Assembly (NCBI GenBank): GCA_910574205.1
Contig: CAJSYJ010000003.1
Coordinates: 391,207-455,206, forward strand
Direction: 5' to 3'
From: Bacteroidales bacterium
Lineage (GTDB): Bacteria; Bacteroidota; Bacteroidia; Bacteroidales; Rikenellaceae
DNA: 64,000 nucleotides
Made by a program: the position numbers and the translations under genes. This document shows, piece by piece, positions 16,965-26,152 of this stretch (position 1 is the first letter of the stretch; every line of letters begins with the position of its first letter). The notes beneath the pieces are model-generated. The model saw only the letters and a list, made by a program, of their open reading frames with translations. It was not told the DNA's origin and did not search any database.

Positions 16965-19900
16965 ATGGAAAAGGTATTGGGACTCGATCTGGGTACGAAC
17001 TCGATCGGCTGGGCTATAATCCAACGCGAAGGCGACTGCTGCACGCTTATAGATAAGGGAGTCAGCATATTTCAGGAGGGTGTAGCGCGTGAACAGGGAG
17101 CTGAGAAGCCCGCCGTCCAGACGCGCACCGACGCCCGCGCACTGCGCAGAGCATACCGCAGGCGCCGCAAGCGCAAGATCGACCTGCTCAGAGTGCTCGT
17201 CGACCACGAGCTGTGTCCGCCGCTTACTCACGAGCAGCTCGACCTCTGGCAGCAAAAGAAAAGATATCCGCTCGACGAGGCGTTTCTGGCGTGGCAGCGC
17301 ACCGACGAGGCGACCGGCCGCAACCCATACCGCGACCGTTATCGCGCCCTTAGCGAGCAGCTCGATCTTACCGGCGAAAAGGGGCGCTACACGCTCGGCC
17401 GCGCTCTATACCATATCGCACAGCGGCGGGGCTTTCTGAGCAACCGGCGCGACAATACCGCCGAGAGTGAAGGCAAGGTCAAGCAGGGCATAGACTCGCT
17501 CACGGAGGCGATGAAGGCTGCCGGCTGCCGGTATTTGGGCGAATACTTCTATATGCTATACGGCAAGGGCGAGAAGATACGCAACCATTACACCTCCCGC
17601 AACGACCACTACCGCGCCGAGTTCGACGCCATATGCAGCCGCCAGCAGTTGGACCCGACGCTGACCGACAAGCTGCGCCGTGCGATATTCTACCAGCGGC
17701 CGCTCAAATCGCAAAAGGGAACGGTCGGCAAATGCACCTTCGAGAAGGGCAAGAGCCGCTGCCCCCTGTCGCACCCGCGCTTCGAGGAGTTCCGCATGTT
17801 ATCTTTCATCAATAACATTCGCATAACGACACCCTACGACTTCGGCGCGAGCCGCCCTCTCAACGAAGAGGAGCGCGCGGCTGCCATACGCATGTTCATG
17901 CGCAAGAGCAAGAGCAAGCCTACGTTCGATTTCGAGGATATAGCCAAGGCTCTGGCCGGACGCAAGAGGTCATACGCCTACGAGGAAGATGCCGGCGAGG
18001 CTCCATACCGCTTCAACTACCGCATGTCGACCTCCGTGTCGGGATGTCCGACAACGGCTGCACTCGCAGATATATTCGGCGAGGACTGGGTATCGGGCAT
18101 TTGCAGCCTCTACACGCGCGCCGAGGGCAAGACCAAGGAGCGAATCGTGGACGACGTATGGCACGTGCTCTTCTCGTTCGACGACGATGACAGGCTGCGT
18201 CAGTGGGCTGCCGAGCGGCTGCAACTGTCCGAGGCAGATGCCGAGAAGTTCGCCGCCATAACTCCCAAGCAGGGATATGCCGCACTGAGCCTCAACGCCA
18301 TAGACAAGATACTGCCCTACCTGCGCGCCGGCCGCCGTTACGACGAGGCGGTATTCTGCGCCAATATCAAAGCCGCCGTACCGGCCGAGGTGCGGAGCGA
18401 CGAGCAGCTGCTCGGCAGGATAACGGACGAAGTGTCCCGGATCGTGGCCGACTTCAAGCCCGACCCGACCATAAAGGCCGACACGAAGCAGAGCCGCATA
18501 GAGGGCTGCATGAGGGAGCATGGCATCGAGGCCGACATGAAAAAACTATATCATCCGTCGATGATCGAGACTTACCGCAAAGCCGAGGCCGGTGACGACG
18601 GCCTCGTGCAGTTGGGCTCGCCGCGTACATCGTCGGTGCGCAACCCCATGGCGATGCGTGCGCTGTTCCGCATGCGCGCGCTGCTCAACCGGCTGCTGCG
18701 CGAGGGGCGCATAGACTCCAAGACCAAGATCAATATCGAGTTCGCCCGCGGGCTCAACGATGCCAACAAGCGCAAGGCCATAGAGCAGTGGCAGCGCGAG
18801 CGGGAGAAGGAGAACAAGCGATATGCCCAAGAGATACGCAAGCTGACGGGCAGTCCGATAGAGCCCTCCGAGGAGGATATTCTCAAATACAGACTATACG
18901 AGGAGCAAAACCACATATGTCTCTACACGGGACGGCAGATAAGTATAACCGACTTTATCGGCTCCTCGGCGTCGTGCGACATCGAGCACACCCTGCCCCG
19001 CTCGCGCGGCGGCGACGACTCGCAGATGAACAAGACGCTGTGCGACAACCGCTTCAACCGCGAGACGAAATGCTCGAAGCTGCCCTCGGAGCTCTCCGAG
19101 CACAGCGACGTCATGGCACGCATAGAGCAACTCGGGTGGAAACAGCGGATCGACGATCTGCACAAGCAGATCGAAACGACATCGCGCCGCAGCAAAAATG
19201 CGACGACCAAGGAGGATAAGGACAAGGCGATACAGCATCGCCACAAGCTGCGCATGCAGCTCGACTACTGGCAGGGCAAGTACGAGCGCTTCACTATGAC
19301 AGAGGTGCCCGAGGGGTTCGCCAACCGTCAGGGTGTCGACATCGGAATCATAGGACGTTATGCACGGCTCTATCTTAAAAGCGTATTCGAGCGCATATAT
19401 ACGGTCAAGGGTGCGACCACTGCGGCATTCAGAAAGATGTGGGGCTTGCAGGAGGAGGATTCGGAGAAGGAGCGCACGAACCACGCCCACCACTGCATCG
19501 ACGCCATAACGATAGCCTGCATCGGCCGTAACGAGTACGACCGCTGGGCGCAGTATGCAGCCCAAGAGGAGTACTACCGCCGCTGCGAGGATGTAAAACC
19601 CTCGTTCGACAAGCCGTGGCCGACCTTTACCGAGGATGTCAGGGCCGTAGCCGACGAGCTGCTCGTAGCGCACTCGACGCCGGACAACATGTCGAAACCC
19701 ACGAAAAAGAGGCTGCGCAAACGCGGCCGCATAGTATCCGGCGACGACCGCCGGCCGATCATCGTCACGGGCGACAGCGCACGCGCCTCGCTGCACAAGG
19801 ATACGTTCTACGGTGCGATAAAGCGCGACGACGAGATAAAATATGTCGTACGCAAGTCTCTGTCCGACCTCGGCGAAAAGGATATCGACAAGATCGTCGA

Positions 19901-20627
19901 CGAGGCGGTAAGGCAGAAAGTCAAGGATGCCGTCGAGCGTCTGGGCTTCACGCAGGCCGTAGCGGGCACGATATGGATGAATGAGCAAAAGCGCATCCCG
20001 ATCAACCGCGTAAGGATCTTCGTACCGACTGTTACCGCGCCCATAAAGCTCAACAAAGAGCACCGCGACCTGTCGGTGAAAGAACACAAACGCCATTATC
20101 ATGTAGTCAACGACGGCAACTACTGTATGGCCATATACGAGGGGCAGGACAAAAAGGGCAGGCCCAAGCGCTCGTTCGAGATCGTCAACAACCTCGAAGC
20201 GGCCGAATACTTCAAGACGAGTGCCGACCGCAGCGAACGCCCCGATCTGGTACCGCGGTCCGACGCCTGCGGCAACCCGCTGAGATGTATATTGAAGACG
20301 GGCACAATGGTTCTCTTCTATGAAAACTCGCCCGAGGAGCTCTACGACTGCTCTAAGCGGGAGCTGGCAAAGAGACTGTATAAACTTACCAAATTCAGCA
20401 CTCTGAGGAATGGAAATAACAGTTATGGAACTCTCGTTTTCAGGCATCATCAAGAGGCGAGACCGGCGAGCGAGTTGAAACCGAAAAGCGGAGTGTGGAA
20501 GATCGACGAAGAGTACAGGCCCTTAATCATCTTGTATCACACCCAGCTCAACGCTTTGGTCGAAGGCAGCGATTTCGAGTTAACCGTAACGGGAGAGATA
20601 ATATTCAAACACCGCAGCCATGATTAA
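16965..20627 (+). CDS. cas9: CRISPR-associated endonuclease Cas9, type II-C
   Basis: RNA-guided double-strand DNA endonuclease, 1220 residues. RuvC-I is GLDLGTNSIGWA with Asp8. An Arg-rich bridge helix (RALRRAYRRRRKRK) begins near residue 56. RuvC-II is NIEFARGLND with Glu592. The HNH domain has CDIEHTLPRSRGGDDS with His675, and Asn698 is placed 23 residues later as in SpCas9. RuvC-III is NHAHHCIDAITIA with His843 and Asp846. All catalytic residues are therefore present. The compact size and the cas9-cas1-cas2 order with no csn2 or cas4 indicate II-C. The cas1 ATG overlaps the cas9 stop by 8 nt. The tracrRNA is encoded divergently upstream. PAM specificity cannot be read. Confidence 0.98.
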   Translation: MEKVLGLDLGTNSIGWAIIQREGDCCTLIDKGVSIFQEGVAREQGAEKPAVQTRTDARALRRAYRRRRKRKIDLLRVLVDHELCPPLTHEQLDLWQQKKRYPLDEAFLAWQRTDEATGRNPYRDRYRALSEQLDLTGEKGRYTLGRALYHIAQRRGFLSNRRDNTAESEGKVKQGIDSLTEAMKAAGCRYLGEYFYMLYGKGEKIRNHYTSRNDHYRAEFDAICSRQQLDPTLTDKLRRAIFYQRPLKSQKGTVGKCTFEKGKSRCPLSHPRFEEFRMLSFINNIRITTPYDFGASRPLNEEERAAAIRMFMRKSKSKPTFDFEDIAKALAGRKRSYAYEEDAGEAPYRFNYRMSTSVSGCPTTAALADIFGEDWVSGICSLYTRAEGKTKERIVDDVWHVLFSFDDDDRLRQWAAERLQLSEADAEKFAAITPKQGYAALSLNAIDKILPYLRAGRRYDEAVFCANIKAAVPAEVRSDEQLLGRITDEVSRIVADFKPDPTIKADTKQSRIEGCMREHGIEADMKKLYHPSMIETYRKAEAGDDGLVQLGSPRTSSVRNPMAMRALFRMRALLNRLLREGRIDSKTKINIEFARGLNDANKRKAIEQWQREREKENKRYAQEIRKLTGSPIEPSEEDILKYRLYEEQNHICLYTGRQISITDFIGSSASCDIEHTLPRSRGGDDSQMNKTLCDNRFNRETKCSKLPSELSEHSDVMARIEQLGWKQRIDDLHKQIETTSRRSKNATTKEDKDKAIQHRHKLRMQLDYWQGKYERFTMTEVPEGFANRQGVDIGIIGRYARLYLKSVFERIYTVKGATTAAFRKMWGLQEEDSEKERTNHAHHCIDAITIACIGRNEYDRWAQYAAQEEYYRRCEDVKPSFDKPWPTFTEDVRAVADELLVAHSTPDNMSKPTKKRLRKRGRIVSGDDRRPIIVTGDSARASLHKDTFYGAIKRDDEIKYVVRKSLSDLGEKDIDKIVDEAVRQKVKDAVERLGFTQAVAGTIWMNEQKRIPINRVRIFVPTVTAPIKLNKEHRDLSVKEHKRHYHVVNDGNYCMAIYEGQDKKGRPKRSFEIVNNLEAAEYFKTSADRSERPDLVPRSDACGNPLRCILKTGTMVLFYENSPEELYDCSKRELAKRLYKLTKFSTLRNGNNSYGTLVFRHHQEARPASELKPKSGVWKIDEEYRPLIILYHTQLNALVEGSDFELTVTGEIIFKHRSHD

Positions 20628-21507
20628 ACGTGCACTGTTCTTTTCGACGCCTTATTGTCTGAGTCTGAAAAACTCCCAGATGATAATAAATACGCGGGAG
20701 ATGCCCGAGATGAAGCGCAGTGTGCCGATCGAGGATATCGGCTGCGTCGTGCTCGAACACCAGCAGACATCGATAACGCTGCCGCTGCTGAATGCACTGT
20801 CCGACAACAACGTTGCCGTAATACTCTGCGGCGAGAACCGCATGCCCAACGCCATGCTTATGAACCTCGATTCGAACTCGACGCAGGGCGAGAGCTACCG
20901 CGCCCAGATCGAGGCGAGCGAGCCGCTGAAAAAGGGGCTGTGGCGTCAGGTCGTCGAGGCCAAGATCCGCAATCAGGCGGCGCTGTTGGAGTCGCTCGGC
21001 CGCGAGGGCAGCATCCTCAAACCATACTGGATGAATGTCAAAAGCGGCGATGCGGACAATCGCGAGGGCATCGCCGCCAAGCTCTACTGGTCGGCGATAT
21101 TCGGCCGCAGCTTCGTGCGGCATCGCGAGGGCGATGCGCCCAACTCGATGCTCAATTACGGATATTCGATTTTGCGGGCGGCCGTTGCGCGCGCCCTCAT
21201 GGGTTCGGGGCTGTTTCCGGCGCTCGGAATATTCCACCGCAACCGGTACAACGCATTTCCGCTGGCCGACGATATAATGGAGCCTTATCGTCCGTTCGTC
21301 GACCGAATCGTATACCGGCTCTACGACGAGGGACGTCGCGAACCAGACAAAGATGTCAAGGCCGAGCTGCTCAGAGTGCTCTACACCGACACCCGTTTCG
21401 AGAAGACCATGCGACCGCTCGACATCGCTCTGACGTTTACCTCATCGTCGCTGGCCGCCTGCTTCGCCGGCACGCGCAAGAAAATCGCCTACCCCATACT
21501 GGAATAG
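20620..21507 (+). CDS. cas1: CRISPR-associated integrase Cas1, type II-C
   Basis: Metal-dependent integrase that inserts new spacers together with Cas2. The 295 residues fit subtype II Cas1. The metal-site regions are visible: REGIAAKLYWSAIFG around residue 150 (Glu), GIFHRNRYNAFPLADDIMEPYRP around residues 206-228 (His and the Asp/Glu pair). The start overlaps the cas9 end by 8 nt and cas2 begins 1 nt after the stop, so the three genes are translationally coupled. Nothing suggests inactivation, and the array's sequence-identical repeats are consistent with recent activity. Confidence 0.97.
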   Translation: MIKRALFFSTPYCLSLKNSQMIINTREMPEMKRSVPIEDIGCVVLEHQQTSITLPLLNALSDNNVAVILCGENRMPNAMLMNLDSNSTQGESYRAQIEASEPLKKGLWRQVVEAKIRNQAALLESLGREGSILKPYWMNVKSGDADNREGIAAKLYWSAIFGRSFVRHREGDAPNSMLNYGYSILRAAVARALMGSGLFPALGIFHRNRYNAFPLADDIMEPYRPFVDRIVYRLYDEGRREPDKDVKAELLRVLYTDTRFEKTMRPLDIALTFTSSSLAACFAGTRKKIAYPILE

Positions 21508-21508
21508 T

Positions 21509-21847
21509 ATGTCCGAGCTGCGACTCAACGCCTACCGAATCATGTGGTTGTTCGTCTTTTTCGATCTGCCGACCAATACCAAGGCCGAGCGTCGCCATGC
21601 GGCACAGTTCCGCAAGGCGCTGGAAAAAGACGGCTTCACGATGATGCAGTACTCGGTCTACGTGCGTCACTGCGCATCGAAGGAGAACATGGCCGTACAC
21701 CTCAACCGCGTGCGCAAGTCGATGCCGCCGTCGGGCTACACGAGCATACTGAGCGTCACGGACAAGCAGTACGGCGAGATACGCAATTTCTGGGGACATG
21801 TCGAGCAAAAACGCGCCGGCATGCCGCAGCAGCTGGAATTTTTCTGA
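21509..21847 (+). CDS. cas2: CRISPR-associated protein Cas2, type II-C
   Basis: Small ferredoxin-fold protein that forms the Cas1-Cas2 spacer-integration complex. The 112 residues include the first beta strand with conserved Asp (LFVFFDLPTNTKAERR, about residues 14-29) and QYSVYVRHC after it, both typical of type II Cas2. It starts 1 nt after cas1. The 346 nt after it hold the leader with two promoter cassettes, then the array. Confidence 0.96.
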   Translation: MSELRLNAYRIMWLFVFFDLPTNTKAERRHAAQFRKALEKDGFTMMQYSVYVRHCASKENMAVHLNRVRKSMPPSGYTSILSVTDKQYGEIRNFWGHVEQKRAGMPQQLEFF

Positions 21848-21940
21848 CTATTCCTCAGATTCCCGCGGCGCCGCATTACGATTGCCGATAGGGATTATCG
21901 CTTTCGGTCAGAGCTTTTCCTATATTCGATTCGGCGAAGC

Positions 21941-22006
21941 CGAATATACTCCCGCCCGGCAAAATGCGAACAAGTTTGCTTTTGCCAACGCTTATGCCTA
22001 TATTTG
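21941..22006 (+). promoter_or_regulatory. Promoter cassette copy 1 in the CRISPR leader
   Basis: A 66-bp unit beginning CGAATATACT. It contains an imperfect palindrome (GCGAACAAGTTTGC) that includes the TTTG -33 box (21975-21978), a 20-nt spacer and TATATTTG (21999-22006). It is repeated at 22014-22079 and, less exactly, before lysS at 34504-34570. Confidence 0.75.
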
Positions 22007-22013
22007 ACATCGT

Positions 22014-22079
22014 CGAATATACTTCCACTCGGCAAAATGCAAGTAAACTTGCTTTTTCGCTCGCTTATTAGTATATTTG
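22014..22079 (+). promoter_or_regulatory. Promoter cassette copy 2 in the CRISPR leader
   Basis: Second copy, 73 bp from the first. The palindrome is perfect here (GCAAGTAAACTTGC), the -33 box is CTTG (22048-22051), the spacer is 20 nt and the -7 box is TATATTTG (22072-22079). A start near 22085 would transcribe about 110 nt of leader before the first repeat at 22194. Confidence 0.75.
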
Positions 22080-22193
22080 TACGTAGAATACGAAATTCTC
22101 ATCACAACCTCTTCGCCGGAGTGCGGACATACGGTTTTCGGCAAATGCAATTACCGCGTAAACGCCGCATAACCAACGCATAATCCGCCCGAC

Positions 22194-23130
22194 GTTGTGG
22201 TTTGATGTAGATTAAAGATATAATACAACAGCAGAAGGATCGTTATACTCATTCTGCAGTTGTGGTTTGATGTAGATTAAAGATATAATACAACATACTC
22301 ATCAAGAAGACGACGACGCCACTCGTTGTGGTTTGATGTAGATTAAAGATATAATACAACAGATTCCGGGCGATTGGTGTCGGCAAGACAGTTGTGGTTT
22401 GATGTAGATTAAAGATATAATACAACTCTGCATGCAGCAATGGTCAGGCTATATTGTTGTGGTTTGATGTAGATTAAAGATATAATACAACTTTAATGGT
22501 ACCGATTTCGATGCCGGATGGGTTGTGGTTTGATGTAGATTAAAGATATAATACAACCCCAGACTACTACTACCACTCGTTACCGATGTTGTGGTTTGAT
22601 GTAGATTAAAGATATAATACAACTTTTGGCGTTAAAACTAATAATCGGCTTTGGTTGTGGTTTGATGTAGATTAAAGATATAATACAACAGAGACCGAGG
22701 CGTTTCTGTCGCCCGGACAGTTGTGGTTTGATGTAGATTAAAGATATAATACAACCCGCAGCCGATGAATGCGACGTATGGATAGTTGTGGTTTGATGTA
22801 GATTAAAGATATAATACAACAGTTCTCTGACGTCCATTCCCGAGGGATTGTTGTGGTTTGATGTAGATTAAAGATATAATACAACCGCCGGGTGTCGTGC
22901 TTGTGGCGAAGCGCAAGTTGTGGTTTGATGTAGATTAAAGATATAATACAACCGACGACTTCGATATATTCATATATACTCCGTTGTGGTTTGATGTAGA
23001 TTAAAGATATAATACAACTACACTATGGACGATATCGCCGAGATCGAGTTGTGGTGTGATGTAGATCGAAGACATATAACAACCGTGCGACATTGGCAAT
23101 GTCTTTTCAGTTGTGGCTCGATGTAGAATA
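22194..23130 (+). CRISPR. CRISPR array: 13 intact and 2 decayed repeats
   Basis: Thirteen identical 36-bp repeats start at 22194, 22259, 22325, 22391, 22456, 22522, 22588, 22654, 22720, 22785, 22850, 22917 and 22983. They begin GTTGTGG and end ATACAAC. Spacers are 29-31 bp. A fourteenth repeat at 23048-23083 has several substitutions, and a fifteenth at 23110 keeps only its first 20 or so bases after a 26-bp spacer. Decay at the right end marks it as leader-distal, so the array reads left to right. The repeat's 5' half pairs with the tracrRNA at 16809-16893. No spacer visibly matches this window. Confidence 0.99.
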
Positions 23131-23588
23131 ATATACTCGGTAAAGTGATAAAATTTGTCACGATATCGCTTGCGGCGAATGTCGTCGGCAGGGACATCGA
23201 AATAATGCTTAATCGCTACAAGATCGAGCGATAGCTATCCGGCAGGAGCCAACATCTTCGGCTATGACCAACACACATTGCAGACATGAGCACAAGTTCA
23301 GTATCGGGCAGTTGCGGCATGCTTTTTAGAGTTAATCGCAATCGTCAACACTCCGGTTTGCGGCCGGTGCGGTAAGACAAGACGTCATCTGCGGCAGAGT
23401 CTCGGCAGCGCCGAGCCGAGCACAAGATATCGCGCGCAGATCGTTACCGAGCACACGAGCCATCAAAACAATAGCACACTGCATATCAACACAAAACTGC
23501 ATAAGTACATCACGATATGCGGCAAGGCTGGAAGGAGCCGCAAGACGTAAAATTTGGTTGCGTGGCGAAAAAGCGTTTACTTTGCAGT
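23131..23588. other. Gap between the CRISPR array and the FtsX-like gene
   Basis: Just after the decayed last repeat come AT-rich bases, then mixed sequence with no gene I can support. The only clear element is the promoter at 23553-23584. A minus-strand frame at 23332-23613 has no recognisable features. Confidence 0.6.
23553..23584 (+). promoter_or_regulatory. Promoter of the FtsX/LolE-like gene, apparently leaderless
   Basis: TTTG (23553-23556), 20-nt spacer, TTACTTTG (23577-23584). The ATG at 23589 is only 4 nt beyond the -7 box, so transcription would start at or next to the start codon. Confidence 0.7.
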
Positions 23589-24854
23589 ATGGGTCTCGCA
23601 TTCGACATAGCACGACGCCTCGCCCGTCCCGGGCGCAGCGATACCAATAGGCAGGGCAAGCGCACCCGCCGCTCGGTCATGGAGCGCGTAGCCGTATGGG
23701 CTACGGCCGTGAGCGTAGCCGTGGTAATGATTACGCTGTCGGTTGTCGCGGGCTTCAAGCACGACCTGCGCGCAGTGCTGACCGGTGCCGCAGCGAGCGT
23801 GTCGGTTACCTCGCCTCAGAGCCGCGGCGTGATATCGCGCATAGGCATCGACATCGACGAGCGTCTCGAACGTCTGCTGCTGTCGCAGCCCGACGTGTGC
23901 ATCTCGCGCTTTACATCAAAGGAGGGCGTCATAAAAAACGACGACAACATGGCCGGCACGCTGTTGAAGGGTGTCGACACGCTCTACGACTGGTCCTTTT
24001 TCGCCGACCGCCTCACGGCAGGACGCCTGCCGCGCATAGGCGGCCAGACGCGCACGAAAGATCTGCTGCTCTCGGAGGATATGGCGCGCAGAATGGATAT
24101 CGGCGTCGACTCGCGCGTAGAGATGATCTTCGTCGACGACAACGGCGAGGTGCGCCGCGACCGCTTCGCGGTGTCGGGGCTCTACTCCACCGGCGTGGAG
24201 ATGATCGATGCGGCGGTGCTTCTGACCGACATGCGCAACGTGCAGCGGCTCTGCGACTGGCCGCAGGAGCATATCACGGGCTACGAGATATGGTGCGACG
24301 ACCCCTATCGCGCCGTCTCTGTCGCCGACTCGCTCAACGAGGCTCTTACGGAGCTTTACCTCGACGAGGGCATCGATGCCGAGGCCTTTTCGATCGAGGC
24401 GATATATCCCGAGATATTCGGCTGGCTGGCCACGCACGACGTCAACGCCGCCGTCATGATAGCCATAATGATCGTGGTGGCGCTTCTCAACATGACCACC
24501 GCAATGCTGATACTCGTGCTCGAACGCTCGCGCATGATAGGCGAGCTGCGAGCCATGGGCATGACCAACTTCGCTGTGGGGCGCGTCTTCTTCTGGCGAG
24601 CGGCATTCATCGCACTGAGCGGCACCGCGCGCGGCGCCGTCGCCGGCATCGTCATCTGTGCGCTGCAATACTCCACGGGGCTGGTTACGCTGCCATCGGA
24701 CGGATACTTCCTCACGCAGGTGCCGGTGGCATTCTGCTGGGGCGCGTGGGGCGCATCGCTCGCCGGCGCAATGCTCGTCATCATGGCGGCCATGGCGCTG
24801 CCCGCGGCATTCGTCTCGCGCATATCGCCCGCCGAGACCATACGTTACATATAA
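23589..24854 (+). CDS. FtsX/LolE-type ABC transporter permease
   Basis: 421 residues with the MacB/LolCE permease layout. An N-terminal cytosolic segment and TM1 (about 40-60) lead into a long periplasmic domain (about 65-285). The C-terminal core (about 290-415) has three TM segments with the conserved ERSRMIGELRAMGM and a final SPAETIRYI. Such proteins either extract lipoproteins from the inner membrane (LolCE) or act in export and division complexes. The ATPase partner is not adjacent. An in-frame ATG at 23517 would add 24 residues and ignore the promoter; MGLAFDIARRLA at 23589 is the usual N-terminus. menG follows 27 nt later. Confidence 0.9.
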   Translation: MGLAFDIARRLARPGRSDTNRQGKRTRRSVMERVAVWATAVSVAVVMITLSVVAGFKHDLRAVLTGAAASVSVTSPQSRGVISRIGIDIDERLERLLLSQPDVCISRFTSKEGVIKNDDNMAGTLLKGVDTLYDWSFFADRLTAGRLPRIGGQTRTKDLLLSEDMARRMDIGVDSRVEMIFVDDNGEVRRDRFAVSGLYSTGVEMIDAAVLLTDMRNVQRLCDWPQEHITGYEIWCDDPYRAVSVADSLNEALTELYLDEGIDAEAFSIEAIYPEIFGWLATHDVNAAVMIAIMIVVALLNMTTAMLILVLERSRMIGELRAMGMTNFAVGRVFFWRAAFIALSGTARGAVAGIVICALQYSTGLVTLPSDGYFLTQVPVAFCWGAWGASLAGAMLVIMAAMALPAAFVSRISPAETIRYI

Positions 24855-24881
24855 CTGACCGAACGAACAAAATCCCGAAAC

Positions 24882-25619
24882 ATGAAACCATACGACAACG
24901 AACAGACCAAGAAACAGCAGGTCGAGCGGATGTTCGACAACATAGCTCCGACATACGACGGTCTGAACCACATACTCTCTCTGAACATCGACCGGCTGTG
25001 GCGCCGCCGCGTTGTGAGGATCGTGCGCCGCACCGGCGCCAAGCGCATCATGGATATGGCTACGGGCACGGGCGATCTGGCCGTGGCGCTGGCCAAACAT
25101 ATCGACGGCTCGCATATCCTCGGCGTCGACCTCTCGGAAAAGATGCTCGACGTGGCGCGCGAGAAGATACGCCGTCAGGGACTCGACGAGCGCATCGTGC
25201 TGCAACAGGGCGATGCCGAGCAGCTCGACGACATGGCCGCCGGGTCGCTCGATGCGGTAACCGTAGCATTCGGCGTGCGCAATTTCGAGAATTTGGCCGC
25301 AGGTTTGCAGCAGCTGTGCCGGACGATACGCCCGCGGGGCACGCTGGTGGTATTGGAGTTCTCGACGCCGCGCAACAGAGTCGTGCGCTGGCTCTACTCG
25401 CAGTACTCGCACCGACTGCTGCCGCGCATCGGCGGACTGGTATCGAAAGACAGAAAGGCATACGACTATCTGCCCGAGTCGGTCGACGAGTTCCCCGCGC
25501 CGCGCGATTTCGCCCGCATGCTTCTCGACGCCGGATTCGCACATGTCGACCGCCGTTCGCTGAGCCTCGGTATCGCCCACATATACATTGCGCGCAAAGC
25601 GCCCGAAACGAAACACTGA
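24882..25619 (+). CDS. menG: Demethylmenaquinone methyltransferase
   Basis: SAM-dependent C-methyltransferase for the last step of menaquinone synthesis (UbiE/MenG family). 245 residues. Motif I is MDMATGTGDLAVALA, preceded by MFDNIAPTYDGLNHILSLNIDRLWRRR, the family N-terminal signature. The second signature VAFGVRNFENLAAGLQQLCRTIRPRG and the C-terminal region with DAGFAHVDRRSLSLGIAHIYIARK are present. Members of this phylum use menaquinone, so MenG is preferred over UbiE. The stop overlaps the next ATG by 1 nt (TGATG), indicating coupling. Confidence 0.96.
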   Translation: MKPYDNEQTKKQQVERMFDNIAPTYDGLNHILSLNIDRLWRRRVVRIVRRTGAKRIMDMATGTGDLAVALAKHIDGSHILGVDLSEKMLDVAREKIRRQGLDERIVLQQGDAEQLDDMAAGSLDAVTVAFGVRNFENLAAGLQQLCRTIRPRGTLVVLEFSTPRNRVVRWLYSQYSHRLLPRIGGLVSKDRKAYDYLPESVDEFPAPRDFARMLLDAGFAHVDRRSLSLGIAHIYIARKAPETKH

Positions 25620-26152
25620 TGTCATTCGCAAAACTCTCTATATCGCGCATGGCCCTGCTGCTGTCGCTGGCAGCGGCGATATTGGCCATACCTGTACCGG
25701 CGGCCGACGGCGGCAAGGACGAATCTAAGATCCGCTTCGAAGATTTCACTCGCACCTCGCACTGCACCTCGGCGGGCATGAATCTGTATGTCCGCATCGG
25801 CAACACCTCCTCGTACAACGTCATACTGAAAAGCTGCACGGCCGTCATTAGGTGCGGCGGCGAGGAGCTGATGCAGATCGAGCTGCGCGAACGCGCCGTC
25901 ATACCCAAGCGCTCGACCTCGGAGGTGCTGCTGCCGCTCCGTTTCCGCGCCGACAACTCGATGTCGATAGCCGTCCTGCTGCGGCGCATACTGCAAGGGC
26001 GCATAGACGATATGACCGTCACGATGACCGCAAAGTGCCGTGCGTCGATCATTTCGAAAACATTTTCGATGCAAAACGTTGCCATGTCGGAAATTCTTGA
26101 TAACTTTGGCGTAACGATCGATAACGTAAAACGATTGTCGGAACTGCTGTAA
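25619..26152 (+). CDS. Exported LEA/WHy-like protein
   Basis: 177 residues with a signal peptide (LSISRMALLLSLAAAILAIP). The mature part has VRIGNTSSYNVILKSC and VIPKRSTSEVLLPLRF, the pattern of LEA-type-2/WHy beta-sandwich domains (N-x-S/P-Y, then a conserved positive stretch). A role in the cell envelope is likely; the exact function is unknown. The start overlaps the menG stop (TGATG) and the end shares its last base with the next ATG, so it is the middle of a coupled series. The long open frame that continues upstream in the same phase is a shadow of two real genes. Confidence 0.75.
   Translation: MSFAKLSISRMALLLSLAAAILAIPVPAADGGKDESKIRFEDFTRTSHCTSAGMNLYVRIGNTSSYNVILKSCTAVIRCGGEELMQIELRERAVIPKRSTSEVLLPLRFRADNSMSIAVLLRRILQGRIDDMTVTMTAKCRASIISKTFSMQNVAMSEILDNFGVTIDNVKRLSELL

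Noticed and set aside
18894..20453. 519-codon minus frame within cas9
   Set aside because: Shadow; cas9 motifs are continuous on the plus strand.
22249..22837. Minus frames with repeated LYYIFNLHQTTT-like peptide
   Set aside because: Translation of CRISPR repeats, not proteins.
22230..23109. Self-targeting spacers
   Set aside because: I found no match to any spacer elsewhere in this window by eye; a search of the full genome is needed to decide.
23696..25618. Upstream part of an 818-codon plus frame
   Set aside because: It runs out of phase through the FtsX-like gene and menG. Only its last 177 codons, from 25619, have a signal peptide and sensible sequence.
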